Source: Niveispirillum sp943370215 (GTDB taxonomy: Bacteria; Pseudomonadota; Alphaproteobacteria; Azospirillales; Azospirillaceae). From it: a stretch of DNA of 64,000 nt. A program made the translations under genes and the position numbers. The DNA lies in the NCBI GenBank assembly GCA_943370215.1, contig CALRQC020000016.1, positions 1-64,000 on the forward strand, in the 5' to 3' direction. How positions within the stretch are numbered: position 1 is the stretch's first letter; each line of letters starts with the position of its first letter. Positions 45,279 through 53,470 of the stretch are shown in pieces. The notes under the pieces were generated by a model, which had not been told where the DNA came from, ran no database searches, and worked only from the letters and a program-made list of their open reading frames with translations.

Positions 45279-46748
45279 ATGTCCTACGCCGACCGTTTCC
45301 GCGAAGCCCTTACCTTCGATGACGTCCTGCTGGTGCCCGCCGAAAGCTCGGTGATGCCGGCGGAGGTTGATACCCGCACCAAGCTGACGGGCAAGATCGA
45401 GCTGGGCATCCCGCTGCTGTCGGCCGCCATGGATACGGTGACGGAATCGGCGCTCGCCATCGCCATGGCCCAGGCCGGTGGTATCGGCGTGATCCATCGC
45501 AACATGGATATCGAACGTCAGGCCGACGAAGTGCGCGCCGTCAAGCGGTTTGAAAGCGGCATGGTGGTCAACCCCATCACCATCCGCCCGGATGCCACCC
45601 TGGCCGACGCACTGGCGCTGATGGCCCGCCACCGCATCTCCGGCATTCCGGTGACGGCGGAAAGCGGCAAGCTGGTCGGCATCCTGACCAACCGTGATGT
45701 GCGTTTCGCCAACAATCCCAACCAGCCGGTTTCCGAGCTGATGACCCATGAGGGGTTGATCACTGTCAAGCCCGGCGTCGGCAAGGATGAGGCCAAGCGC
45801 CTGCTGCACAGCCACCGCATCGAAAAGCTGCTGGTGGTGGATGATGCCTTCCGCTGCATCGGCCTGATCACCGTCAAGGATATCGAAAAGGCCCAGTTGC
45901 ACCCCAACGCCGCCAAGGATGCCGATGGCCGCCTGCGCGCCGCCGCCGCCACCGGCACCGGCCCGGACGGGCTGGCCCGCGCAGAGGCCCTGTTCGACGC
46001 CGGGGTTGACGTGCTGGTGATCGACACCGCGCACGGCCATTCCAAGAAGGTGGCCGATCAGGTGCGCGCCGCGCGTGGCTTACGCAACTATACCCAGATC
46101 ATCGCCGGCAATGTTGCCACGGCGGATGCGGCCCTGGCCCTGATCGATGCCGGTGCCGATGCCATCAAGGTGGGGATCGGTCCCGGCTCCATCTGCACCA
46201 CCCGCATCGTGGCCGGCGTGGGCGTGCCGCAATTGACCGCCGTGCTGGATGTGGTGGAAGCCTGCAACAAGCATGGCGTTCCCGTTATCGCCGATGGCGG
46301 CATCAAATATTCCGGCGATCTGGCCAAGGCCATTGCCGCCGGTGCCTCCTGCGCCATGATGGGCGGCCTGTTCGCCGGCACCGATGAGAGCCCCGGTGAG
46401 GTGATCCTGTTCCAGGGCCGTTCCTACAAGGGCTATCGCGGCATGGGCTCCGTGGGCGCCATGGCCCGTGGTTCGGCTGACCGTTACTTCCAGGCCGAAG
46501 TGTCCAACACGCTGAAGCTGGTGCCGGAGGGTGTGGAAGGCCGCGTGCCCTATAAGGGGCCGATCTCCTCGGTGATCCATCAGCTGATCGGCGGGCTGCG
46601 CGCCTCCATGGGCTATACCGGCTGCGCCACCATCGCCGAGATGCGGACCAAGCCGAAATTCGTGCGCATCACCAACGCAGGCCTGCGCGAAAGCCATGTC
46701 CACGACATCACCATCACCAACGAAGCGCCGAACTACCGTCAGGGGTGA
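45279..46748 (+). CDS. guaB: Inosine-5'-monophosphate dehydrogenase
   Basis: The 489-residue NAD enzyme that oxidises IMP to XMP, the first step towards GMP. LTFDDVLLVPAESSVMPAEVDTRTKL starts the barrel. Two CBS domains (about residues 95-210) follow, including MARHRISGIPVTAESGKLVGILTNRD and LITVKDIEKAQLHP, which bind adenine nucleotides. The catalytic loop is GPGSICTTRIVAGVGVPQLTA with the active-site Cys. YRGMGSVGAMARGSADRY is the flap region. Length normal. A classic terminator lies about 50 bases after the stop. Confidence 0.98.
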   Translation: MSYADRFREALTFDDVLLVPAESSVMPAEVDTRTKLTGKIELGIPLLSAAMDTVTESALAIAMAQAGGIGVIHRNMDIERQADEVRAVKRFESGMVVNPITIRPDATLADALALMARHRISGIPVTAESGKLVGILTNRDVRFANNPNQPVSELMTHEGLITVKPGVGKDEAKRLLHSHRIEKLLVVDDAFRCIGLITVKDIEKAQLHPNAAKDADGRLRAAAATGTGPDGLARAEALFDAGVDVLVIDTAHGHSKKVADQVRAARGLRNYTQIIAGNVATADAALALIDAGADAIKVGIGPGSICTTRIVAGVGVPQLTAVLDVVEACNKHGVPVIADGGIKYSGDLAKAIAAGASCAMMGGLFAGTDESPGEVILFQGRSYKGYRGMGSVGAMARGSADRYFQAEVSNTLKLVPEGVEGRVPYKGPISSVIHQLIGGLRASMGYTGCATIAEMRTKPKFVRITNAGLRESHVHDITITNEAPNYRQG

Positions 46749-46799
46749 GGCGTTTTCCAGGCGGCGGATTGCAATCACGCCGTCAACATGATGATCTTG

Positions 46800-46835
46800 A
46801 ACGCGCCCGTCTTGTGATGGGCGCGTTCTGTTTTT
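46800..46835 (+). terminator. Rho-independent terminator of guaB
   Basis: A 9-bp stem AACGCGCCC/GGGCGCGTT with a 10-base loop is followed by CTGTTTTT, about 50 bases after the guaB stop. It argues against starts of the next gene that lie upstream of 46836. Confidence 0.82.
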
Positions 46836-46846
46836 CCGTGGTGCCC

Positions 46847-47596
46847 ATGTTCCATCAGATCGACAGCCCGCAAAATCCGCAGTTCAAGGCCTGGGCCGGG
46901 CTGCTGGAAAGCCGTGGCATCCGCAAGCAGGGCCAGTTCCTGCTGGCTGGCCTGAAGACCGTACCGGAGGCGCTGACCCGCTGGCCGGACCTTTTCAGCC
47001 GCATCCTGATCCGCCACCCGGAATGGATCGCCGATTGGCCGCTGCCCGAAAATGTGCAGCCGGTGGTGCTGGCCGGTCCGCTGTTCCGGGAACTGGATGT
47101 CTCGGGCACCGATTACCCGATCCTGGTGGGGCAGGTGCCGGAGATGCCGGCGGCGGACCTGAGCCTGCCGCCGGAAGGGCTGGAACTGGTCTGTGCCCTG
47201 GGTGATCCGGCCAATTTAGGCGCGCTGCTGCGCTCCGCCGCTGCCTTTGGTGCCACGAAGGTGATCCTGCTGGAGGAATCGGCCCATCCGTTCCACCCGA
47301 AATGCCTGCGCGCCGCCAGCAATGGCGTGTTCAGCCTGACACTCGCCCGTGGGGGACGCTGGGCGGATTTGGCCCAGGCGGCCGGCCCGCTGCTGGCGCT
47401 GGATGCCGGGGGGGAAGATCTGGTGACATATCCCTGGCCGCAGAATGCCCGGCTGGTGCTGGGGGAGGAAGGGCAGGGGGTGCCGGCGGACCTGCCGGCC
47501 ACGCGCCTGACCATCGGCACCACCGGGGCGGTGGAATCGCTGAATGCCACCGTGGCGGCCAGCATCGCTTTGTTCACCTATCATGCCGGCGGATAA
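46847..47596 (+). CDS. TrmH/SpoU-family RNA 2'-O-methyltransferase
   Basis: A 249-residue SPOUT methyltransferase. An N-terminal substrate-binding domain (FKAWAGLLESRGIRKQGQFLLAG) is followed by the knotted SAM domain with all three motifs: ALGDPANLGALLRSAAAFGA (motif 1, catalytic Arg), LVLGEEGQGVP (motif 2) and GTTGAVESLNATVAASIAL (motif 3). It may act on rRNA or tRNA; the target is not predictable. I chose ATG 46847 because earlier in-frame starts (46745, 46817) lie before or inside the guaB terminator. No clear ribosome binding site precedes it. Confidence 0.88.
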   Translation: MFHQIDSPQNPQFKAWAGLLESRGIRKQGQFLLAGLKTVPEALTRWPDLFSRILIRHPEWIADWPLPENVQPVVLAGPLFRELDVSGTDYPILVGQVPEMPAADLSLPPEGLELVCALGDPANLGALLRSAAAFGATKVILLEESAHPFHPKCLRAASNGVFSLTLARGGRWADLAQAAGPLLALDAGGEDLVTYPWPQNARLVLGEEGQGVPADLPATRLTIGTTGAVESLNATVAASIALFTYHAGG

Positions 47597-47795
47597 GGCC
47601 CCGCCGGCGGACCAGCCGGCCCCCGATCTGGCCGCCGTGGCCGAAGACCTGCAGGCCAGCCTGTCGGCGCTCTCCAGCGTGGGGGCCGCCGGCCTGCCCG
47701 ACCTGCTGGCCCGCATCGACGCGCTGAAAGCCAAGGTGGATGCGCTGGAACGCCGCATCCGCGAGGAGATGGAAGGGGCAGACGATCAAGGCTGA
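47583..47795 (+). CDS. Small predicted coiled-coil protein
   Basis: A 70-residue acidic protein whose ATG overlaps the end of the methyltransferase gene by 14 bases. After a Pro-rich start it forms one long amphipathic helix (LPDLLARIDALKAKVDALERRIREEMEG) with heptad-spaced hydrophobics, consistent with a coiled coil. I do not recognise a family. The overlap and clean composition suggest a translationally coupled partner of the methyltransferase, but a chance frame cannot be ruled out. Confidence 0.5.
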   Translation: MPADKAPPADQPAPDLAAVAEDLQASLSALSSVGAAGLPDLLARIDALKAKVDALERRIREEMEGADDQG

Positions 47796-47927
47796 TCCCC
47801 GTACCATCAGGCCCTATCCCTTTGTGCGGTTCTTCATTCTACAGTAGGTGTTACGCCTTAAGATGAAATTCATCATCTTGGCCTAAAGCCTTGAAAAGGT
47901 CGCTTTCAGCAGCGAGTGGAGAGGGCG

Positions 47928-48107
47928 ATGGGCACGGGAGTTAGACGCTTGGATCTGGAGGGGCTGCGGCACGACATCGTGCTGAAAGCCGATGAGCTGC
48001 AGGCCGAAGCCGCCCGGCTGGAAGCGTCACAGCCCGACGATGCCGCCATGTTGCGCCGTATCGCCGACCGGTTGATCGTCTATATGCATGAATATCTGGA
48101 GGCGTGA
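47928..48107 (+). CDS. Small uncharacterised helical protein
   Basis: A 59-residue, charged, mostly helical protein (LEGLRHDIVLKADELQAEAARLEA, then MLRRIADRLIVYMHEYLEA). ATG 47928 has the strong ribosome binding site GGAGAGGG. A GTG at 47916 is in frame but lies before this site. Its own intergenic spacing and a long hairpin 80 bases downstream suggest a separate transcription unit. Not recognised. Confidence 0.6.
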   Translation: MGTGVRRLDLEGLRHDIVLKADELQAEAARLEASQPDDAAMLRRIADRLIVYMHEYLEA

Positions 48108-48185
48108 GCGCGACGAGCAGGTGGCTCTGGCCACCTTACGCTCAAGTCTGCATGTGACGACTTCCCAGCGCCCTTCCGAAGAACA

Positions 48186-48233
48186 CCTTTCAATCCTTCA
48201 TTTCTGCGCAGGTGGGAATGAAGGATTGAAAGG
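48186..48233. terminator. 17-bp inverted repeat between converging genes
   Basis: Perfect 17-base arms (48186-48202 and 48217-48233, CCTTTCAATCCTTCATT and its complement) flank a 14-base loop. It lies between the 3' ends of the 59-residue protein gene and engB, so a bidirectional transcription stop is likely, although no long T run follows on either strand. Confidence 0.6.
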
Positions 48234-48287
48234 CGAGCTTGTCTTATTGGGCCGGCTGATCGCGCGGTATTGTGAGACGCCCGGTGC

Positions 48288-48965
48288 TTACGCCACCGCT
48301 GGCTCCGCCATCCGGGTCAGGAAGGCGCGCAGTTCGGGAATACCAAGGCCGGTTTCCGACGAGGTGGCCAGCACCTCCGGATGGGCGGCGCCATGCTTCT
48401 TCAGCGCCACGGCCACCTGTTCGCGAATTCGCTCCACCCCACCGGTCTTCAGCGTGTCGGCCTTGGTCAGCACGATCTGATAGGCGACGGCGGTTTCATC
48501 CATCATCTTCATCATGTCCACGTCATGTGGTTTCAGGCCATGGCGGGCATCCACCAGCACCAGGGCGCGCTTCAGCGTGACGCGGCCGCGCAGATAGGCG
48601 CGGATGAAATCGGTCCAGGCGGCCGACCGTTCCTTGGACACCTGGGCATAGCCGTAACCCGGCATATCCACCAGTACCAGCCGGCTGCCCAGATTGAAGA
48701 AATTGAGCTGCTGGGTCCGCCCCGGTGTCTGACTGGTGCGGGCCAGCGTCTTGCGGCCGGTCAGGGCATTGACCAGTGACGACTTGCCGACATTGGACCG
48801 CCCGGCAAAGCAGATTTCCGGCAACACGGCTTCCGGCAAGGTGGTGGCAGCCTCTGCGCCCCAGAAGAAGTCGCATTCCCGTGCGAACAGCAGGCGGCCC
48901 GCCTCGATCTCGGCTTCCGACAGGTCGCCCATCAGGCTGGGTGTGATGGTCAGCGGTTTGGCCAT
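48288..48965 (-). CDS. engB: Ribosome biogenesis GTPase EngB (YihA/YsxC)
   Basis: A 225-residue GTPase needed for 50S subunit assembly. It shows the P loop CFAGRSNVGKSSLVNAL (G1), RTSQTPGRTQQLNFF (G2), LVDMPGYGYAQVSK (G3), VLTKADTLK (G4) and ATSSETGLGIPEL (G5). The ATG at 48965 gives a family-like start, with GGAG 10 bases ahead. It is the last gene of the rpmH-rnpA-yidD-yidC-engB series but is separated from yidC by a terminator and a long inverted repeat. Confidence 0.95.
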   Translation of the reverse strand: MAKPLTITPSLMGDLSEAEIEAGRLLFARECDFFWGAEAATTLPEAVLPEICFAGRSNVGKSSLVNALTGRKTLARTSQTPGRTQQLNFFNLGSRLVLVDMPGYGYAQVSKERSAAWTDFIRAYLRGRVTLKRALVLVDARHGLKPHDVDMMKMMDETAVAYQIVLTKADTLKTGGVERIREQVAVALKKHGAAHPEVLATSSETGLGIPELRAFLTRMAEPAVA

Positions 48966-49004
48966 GGGGGAATACTCCTTCACGCGGGGGAACAGCGGTA
49001 CTTC

Positions 49005-49037
49005 ATAAAACAAAGACCCCCGGTACGGGACCGGGGG
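49005..49037 (-). terminator. Terminator between yidC and engB
   Basis: An 8-bp stem CCCCCGGT/ACCGGGGG (49017-49037) with a 5-base loop is followed on the minus strand by TCTTTGTTTT. It lies beyond yidC and just ahead of engB, so engB probably has its own promoter or depends on read-through. Confidence 0.68.
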
Positions 49038-49055
49038 CGGGGAAGACTCTCTTTT

Positions 49056-49156
49056 CCGTCATTCCCGCGAAGGCGGGAATCCAGCAAACGCTTCAGCTAA
49101 GACGGGCGGTCCAGTTTAAGCTGTTGTCTGGATTCCCGCCTTCGCGGGAATGACGG
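49056..49156. repeat. Long inverted repeat with 29-base arms (REP/BIME-like)
   Basis: Arms at 49056-49084 and 49128-49156 are perfect reverse complements. Each arm is itself a hairpin (TTCCCGCGAAGGCGGGAA), so the unit reads as two head-to-head palindromes with a 43-base spacer. This core resembles dispersed repeats found in many proteobacterial genomes (recalled, not searched). It lies between yidC and engB. Confidence 0.85.
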
Positions 49157-49191
49157 TGGTGGAGGAAAGGCAAACTCCTCCACCACCGATT

Positions 49192-50922
49192 TCAGCTCGC
49201 CTTCACACCCATCCGGCGCATGATGAACCACTGCTGCAGGATCGACAGCAGGTTGGACCAAGTCCAGTAGATCACCAGACCGGCAGGGAAGCTGGCCATC
49301 ATATAGGTGAAGATGAAGGGCAGCAGCATGAACACCTTCTGCTGCACCGGGTCCGGGTTGGACGGGTTCAGCTTCTGCTGCAGGTACATGGTCACGCCCA
49401 TCAGCAGCGGCCAGACACCGATATGCAACATGCTGGGCGGATCCCACGGGATCAGGCCGAACAGGTTGAACAGGGTCGTCGGGTCGGGGGCCGACAGGTC
49501 ATGCACCCAGCCATAGAACGGCGCATGGCGCATTTCGATGGTGACGTAGAGAACCTTGTAGAGCGCGAAGAAGACGGGGATCTGCAACAGGATCGGCAGG
49601 CAGCCCGACAAAGGGTTGGCCTTTTCCTCCCGATACAGCGCCATCATCGCCATGGACAGGGCTTCGCGGTTATCCCCGTGCTTCTTCTTCAGCTCCTCCA
49701 TCTTGGGCTGGAGCTTCTTCATCTTGGCGAACGCCTGATACTGCTTGTTGGCGATCGGGAAGAAAGCCAGACGCAGCACGACGGTGAATGCCAGGATGGC
49801 CAGACCGAAATTGCCAAGGGCACGGCCCAGGAAATCCAGCGCGTGGAAGAACGGAATGGTCAGGAAATAGAACCAGCCCCAGTCGATGGCATAGTTCAGA
49901 TCGGCGATGCCCAGCTTCTCACTATACTGGTCCAGCAGGTTCACCACCTTGGCACCGGCGAACAGCCGGTGGGTGGTTTCCGCCGTGGTACCGGGGGCCA
50001 CGGTCAGGGCCTGGGTGCCGCGGAAATCCACCTGATAGAGATCGGTGCCGACGCGCTGATGCAGCACGCGGGCCTCGATCGCTGTTTTCTGGTCGGGGAT
50101 CAGGCTGACCAGCCAATATTTGTCGGTGATGCCAATCCAGCCGCCGGTGGAGGACAGCGTCTCGGTCTTGCCGTCTTCCTTCAGGTTCTTGTACTTGAAT
50201 TCCTTCAGCGTGCCGTTCAGCACGCCCAGCGGGCCTTCATGCAGGATATACATGCCCGCTTCATGCGGGGTGCCCCGGCGCTGCACAAAACCATAGGGGT
50301 AGAGGCTGACCGGCTCCCCGGTCTGGTTGCGCACCCGTTCCGTGACGGTGAACATATAGTTCTCGTCCACGGCGATGGTGCGTTCGAACACCAGACCCTG
50401 GCCATTGTCAAAGCTCAGCGTTACCGGCTGGCCGGGGGCCAGCTTGTCGGTGCTGGCGGTCCAGACGCTGTCACCCTTGGGCAGGGTAACCGTCTGGCCG
50501 CTGGCCGGCACCCAGCCGAATTCAGCGAAATAGGGGTCAGACGCGCCCAGCGGCGAGAGCAGCACCACTTCCGGGCTGTTCTTGTCGGTGGTGGTCTTGT
50601 ACTTGGCCAGGGTCAGATCATCGATCCGGCCGCCGCGCAGGCTGATGGAGCCATGCAGGCTGGGGGTGGACAGGGCGATACGGCCATTGTCGGCCAGCAC
50701 GGCGGCGCGGTCGCGCACTGTGCTGGCATCAGCGGCAGCACCCGGCAGGGCGCCCGGCGTGGTGGCGGCCGGCTGCGGCGTGGTATCGGCCTGCAGCGCC
50801 TGCTGGCGCTGGAATTCCGCCTGAGCGGCCAACTGTCGCGGCCTCTCATAGAAGAAATGGAACCCGAACAGGATCGCGATCGAAATCACGATGGTCAGGA
50901 TAAGGTTCTTCTGATCCGTCAT
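49192..50922 (-). CDS. yidC: Membrane protein insertase YidC
   Basis: The 576-residue Gram-negative YidC. It has an N-terminal membrane helix (NLILTIVISIAILFGFHFFY), a large periplasmic beta domain (about 55-330), then the five conserved helices of the insertase core: FFHALDFLGRALGNFGLAIL, a cytoplasmic hairpin KMKKLQPKMEELKKKHGDN and NPLSGCLPILLQIPVFFALYKVL. It inserts membrane proteins alone or with SecYEG. The ATG at 50922 gives the normal start; an in-frame ATG at 51264 overlaps yidD and is not family-like. Confidence 0.97.
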   Translation of the reverse strand: MTDQKNLILTIVISIAILFGFHFFYERPRQLAAQAEFQRQQALQADTTPQPAATTPGALPGAAADASTVRDRAAVLADNGRIALSTPSLHGSISLRGGRIDDLTLAKYKTTTDKNSPEVVLLSPLGASDPYFAEFGWVPASGQTVTLPKGDSVWTASTDKLAPGQPVTLSFDNGQGLVFERTIAVDENYMFTVTERVRNQTGEPVSLYPYGFVQRRGTPHEAGMYILHEGPLGVLNGTLKEFKYKNLKEDGKTETLSSTGGWIGITDKYWLVSLIPDQKTAIEARVLHQRVGTDLYQVDFRGTQALTVAPGTTAETTHRLFAGAKVVNLLDQYSEKLGIADLNYAIDWGWFYFLTIPFFHALDFLGRALGNFGLAILAFTVVLRLAFFPIANKQYQAFAKMKKLQPKMEELKKKHGDNREALSMAMMALYREEKANPLSGCLPILLQIPVFFALYKVLYVTIEMRHAPFYGWVHDLSAPDPTTLFNLFGLIPWDPPSMLHIGVWPLLMGVTMYLQQKLNPSNPDPVQQKVFMLLPFIFTYMMASFPAGLVIYWTWSNLLSILQQWFIMRRMGVKAS

Positions 50923-51004
50923 GGGTGCGTGTTCCAGGTTCCGCCAAAGGGCAAAATCGGATGGGGCCGGGGCCCCAGGTTCCTCACATGAAATGGGCGG
51001 GCAA

Positions 51005-51295
51005 TCAATGCCCGCCACAACAATTTCCGCCCGACCTGTGCGCCTGACGCCCCGGTGGGGACGCCCTGCTGCCCACGGGGGGCACCGGGTCATAACCCGA
51101 TTCCCCCCAGGGATGGCAACGGGCGATGCGCCGCAGGGCCAGCCAGCCGCCTTTGATGGCGCCATGGCGGGCCAGCGCTTCCAGCGCATAGGCCGAACAG
51201 GTGGGCTGAAAACGGCAGCGCGGCCCCAGCAGGGGCGAGATGAACCAGCGGTAGAAATGCACAAAAGCCCGGAGCAGCCAAGCTGCCGGGCTCAT
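51005..51295 (-). CDS. yidD: Membrane protein insertion efficiency factor YidD
   Basis: A 96-residue member of the YidD (DUF37) family. FVHFYRWFISPLLGPRCRFQPTCSAYALEAL, with the conserved Cys pair, and GGWLALRRIARCHPWGESGYDPVP cover the whole domain. It is thought to help membrane insertion next to YidC. Its ATG overlaps the rnpA stop codon as ATGA, so the two are translationally coupled. Confidence 0.95.
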   Translation of the reverse strand: MSPAAWLLRAFVHFYRWFISPLLGPRCRFQPTCSAYALEALARHGAIKGGWLALRRIARCHPWGESGYDPVPPVGSRASPPGRQAHRSGGNCCGGH

Positions 51296-51732
51296 TCGCA
51301 CTGCTCCTTGGCCGGCTTTGACCGGGGCGGCACACGGGGCACATCCCCCGGCTTGTCCCGCCACAGCTTCAGCCTTTTCAGGGCCTGGGCCAGATCATCT
51401 TTCAGCGCACCATAGGGGCGATGCACGGTTTCCCCCCGCGCCACCAGCACGTAATCGTGCCCGGCCTTAGCATGGGGGGCCAGCACCTCGGCCAATGCTG
51501 CCCGCAAACGACGACGGGCGCGGTTTCGTTCAACCGCGCCACCGACCTTCTTGCTGGCGGTAAGACCGATTCGGATCGCCGGCTGGCCGGGATCAGGATG
51601 CTGCCGGTCATCATGGGCGCGGGCCTGAACAATCAGGCCCGCTGTCGCCCATTTGCGCTTGGCACCCGCAACGGCCAGGAACTCAGGCCGCTTTTTCAAG
51701 CGGCCGACCTTTTTCCCGGCCTTGGGTGCCAT
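51292..51732 (-). CDS. rnpA: Ribonuclease P protein component
   Basis: The 146-residue protein partner of RNase P RNA. GRLKKRPEFLAVAGAKRKWA starts the fold. IGLTASKKVGGAVERNRARRRLRAAL is the signature RNR motif that grips the RNA, and DYVLVARGETVHRPYGALKDDLAQAL follows. A basic C-terminal tail of about 20 residues is extra. The ATG at 51732 lies 14 bases after rpmH, with AAGGG upstream. Its RNA partner is at 41366-41794. Confidence 0.95.
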   Translation of the reverse strand: MAPKAGKKVGRLKKRPEFLAVAGAKRKWATAGLIVQARAHDDRQHPDPGQPAIRIGLTASKKVGGAVERNRARRRLRAALAEVLAPHAKAGHDYVLVARGETVHRPYGALKDDLAQALKRLKLWRDKPGDVPRVPPRSKPAKEQCE

Positions 51733-51746
51733 GCCAGCAAATACCC

Positions 51747-51881
51747 TTAGGCGGACAGGCGCTTGCGGCCCTGGGCGCGGCGCTTGTTGATGATGTTGCG
51801 GCCGGCGACGGTGGCCATGCGGGCACGGAAGCCATGACGGCGGGCGCGCACGATCTTGCTCGGCTGGAAGGGACGCTTCAC
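51747..51881 (-). CDS. rpmH: 50S ribosomal protein L34
   Basis: A 44-residue protein, almost identical to L34 of other alphaproteobacteria: KRPFQPSKIVRARRHGFRAR, then MATVAGRNIINKRRAQGRKRLSA. The start codon is GTG (51881) with GGAG 8 bases upstream; no ATG fits. It heads the rpmH-rnpA-yidD-yidC gene string. Proline replaces the more usual Thr at position 4. Confidence 0.97.
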   Translation of the reverse strand: MKRPFQPSKIVRARRHGFRARMATVAGRNIINKRRAQGRKRLSA

Positions 51882-52027
51882 GGTACTTACTCCGGTCTGG
51901 AAAACGGACGGCTTGAACGAAGCGCGTTGTATAGTGGTGAAGGTGCGCGGAGTCAATCGCGCCGCCACATTTAACCCGCAACTTCCCCGCAACCCAGTCC
52001 GGCAAAGCTGCCGGACGGGCGGGGGCG

Positions 52028-53263
52028 TCAGCCGTTCACGCGGGGGCCGGCGGGCAACACCGCCGTCAGCGGGACGAGCTGGAACCCCTTGGCCTCCAGC
52101 GTCGGCAGCCACTTCATCAAGGCACCGATGGTGACATCATGCGGATGGCCGATGGCAATCGCAACCCCCTTGCGCCGGGCTATGGCCTCCACCTGGGCCA
52201 GCGATTTGGTTACGGCCTCGGGTGTCATCACATGGTCCAGGAACACGTCACGAGCCAGAATCGGCACATTATAATGGGCGGCCAGCGGGGCGGCCTTGCT
52301 GTCCGGTGTGGTGCGGCTGTCCAGGAACATCAGGCCGCGCGCCGACAATTCCGACAGCACAATGGCCATGTCGTCCCGGTCGGCGGTGAAGCGGCTGCCC
52401 ATATGGTTGTTGATGCCGACAAAGCCGGTGAAGGCGGACAGGTTGGTGGCCAGCCGCTGGCGCAGCTCCGTTTCCCCAAACCGGGTCAGCAGGGCGCCAG
52501 GGCCGGGATCTTCCTTGCCCGATGGTTCCATCGGCATATGCATGATCAATTCATGGCCCCTGGCATGGGCCTGTTGGGTTTGTTGCGGCAAATCGCGGGC
52601 ATAGGGCAACCAGGCCAGGGTCAGGTTACCGTCCAGCGCCACCACCTTGTCGCTGCGTTTACGGTCCAAACCCATATCGTCGATGACAATGACGATGCGC
52701 GGCCGCCCATCCGGTGCTGGGGCTGGGCGGGCGTAATGCTGCCAGGCGGGCGTGCCGGCGGGCGGGGATGGCTTGGCCGGCAAGGGTTGCGGCAGACGGG
52801 GCAATGCTGCCACCTGGGTGGTGGGGGCCGGTGCCGGCTGTGCCTCAACCGGTTTGGGCGCTGTGGGGGCGGCGGCCTGCGATGCAGGTTTTTCCGGTAT
52901 GACAGGGGCCTTGCCGGGCAGTTGCGGCACGCCGGCCCGCTCCGCGGCTTCCTCGTCGACAGCCTCGCTGGCTTCATCCTCACCTTCGGCATCGGCCATT
53001 TCCTCTGCCGGGGTCAGGGCAGGGCCGGCGGAAACAGGGCGATAGCCGCCATGGGGCTGCACCAGCAGGAACAGCCCGCCGCCCAGCACCAGGGCAAATC
53101 CCAGGCCGGACAGCACCCGCCGCCCCTGGCTCAGCCGCGTCCACCATCCGCGCAAACCCCCGGCGGGCTTGGCACGGGAACGGCCCCCGCCACCCTTGCG
53201 GGTACCGGCAGAAAAGCGCGGCGGACGGAGGCGGGGGCCGCTGGGGCGGCGGGGACTGGTCAT
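52028..53263 (-). CDS. Divergent polysaccharide deacetylase family protein
   Basis: A 411-residue protein with a basic cytoplasmic N terminus, one membrane helix (VLSGLGFALVLGGGLFLLV), a Pro/Ala/Glu-rich linker (about 75-185) and a C-terminal divergent polysaccharide deacetylase domain (Pfam family PF04748). The domain starts at RIVIVIDDMGLDRKRSD and contains ELIMHMPMEP, FVGINNHMGSRFTADRD, LMFLDSRTTPDSKAA and AIAIGHPHDVTIGAL, which hold the likely metal ligands. It probably acts on envelope glycans in the periplasm. The start is ATG 53263; a TTG at 53284 is also in frame. In many alphaproteobacteria it sits with peptidase genes, not here. Confidence 0.88.
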   Translation of the reverse strand: MTSPRRPSGPRLRPPRFSAGTRKGGGGRSRAKPAGGLRGWWTRLSQGRRVLSGLGFALVLGGGLFLLVQPHGGYRPVSAGPALTPAEEMADAEGEDEASEAVDEEAAERAGVPQLPGKAPVIPEKPASQAAAPTAPKPVEAQPAPAPTTQVAALPRLPQPLPAKPSPPAGTPAWQHYARPAPAPDGRPRIVIVIDDMGLDRKRSDKVVALDGNLTLAWLPYARDLPQQTQQAHARGHELIMHMPMEPSGKEDPGPGALLTRFGETELRQRLATNLSAFTGFVGINNHMGSRFTADRDDMAIVLSELSARGLMFLDSRTTPDSKAAPLAAHYNVPILARDVFLDHVMTPEAVTKSLAQVEAIARRKGVAIAIGHPHDVTIGALMKWLPTLEAKGFQLVPLTAVLPAGPRVNG

Positions 53264-53470
53264 GCGGAAAGGGTCCGTTGCCAAGGGGAAGGGATGGCGT
53301 ATTGCCAGTAATGGAACAAAAGGCGATCTGCCGCAATGCCGTGACCGCAGGGCGGGCAGCGCCCGGTAACGGGGCTTAAAACACCGCTCGGGCTGGAAAT
53401 GCTCCGCTTCTGCCTATAGGCTGTGCGCCCGCGCCAAGGGGGCGCGTCCTTGAGGCTGATGAGTTCCGCC

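Noticed and set aside
50923..51264. 114-residue N-terminal extension of YidC
   Set aside because: It runs through the yidD gene and lacks a signal helix; the ATG at 50922 gives the standard YidC start.
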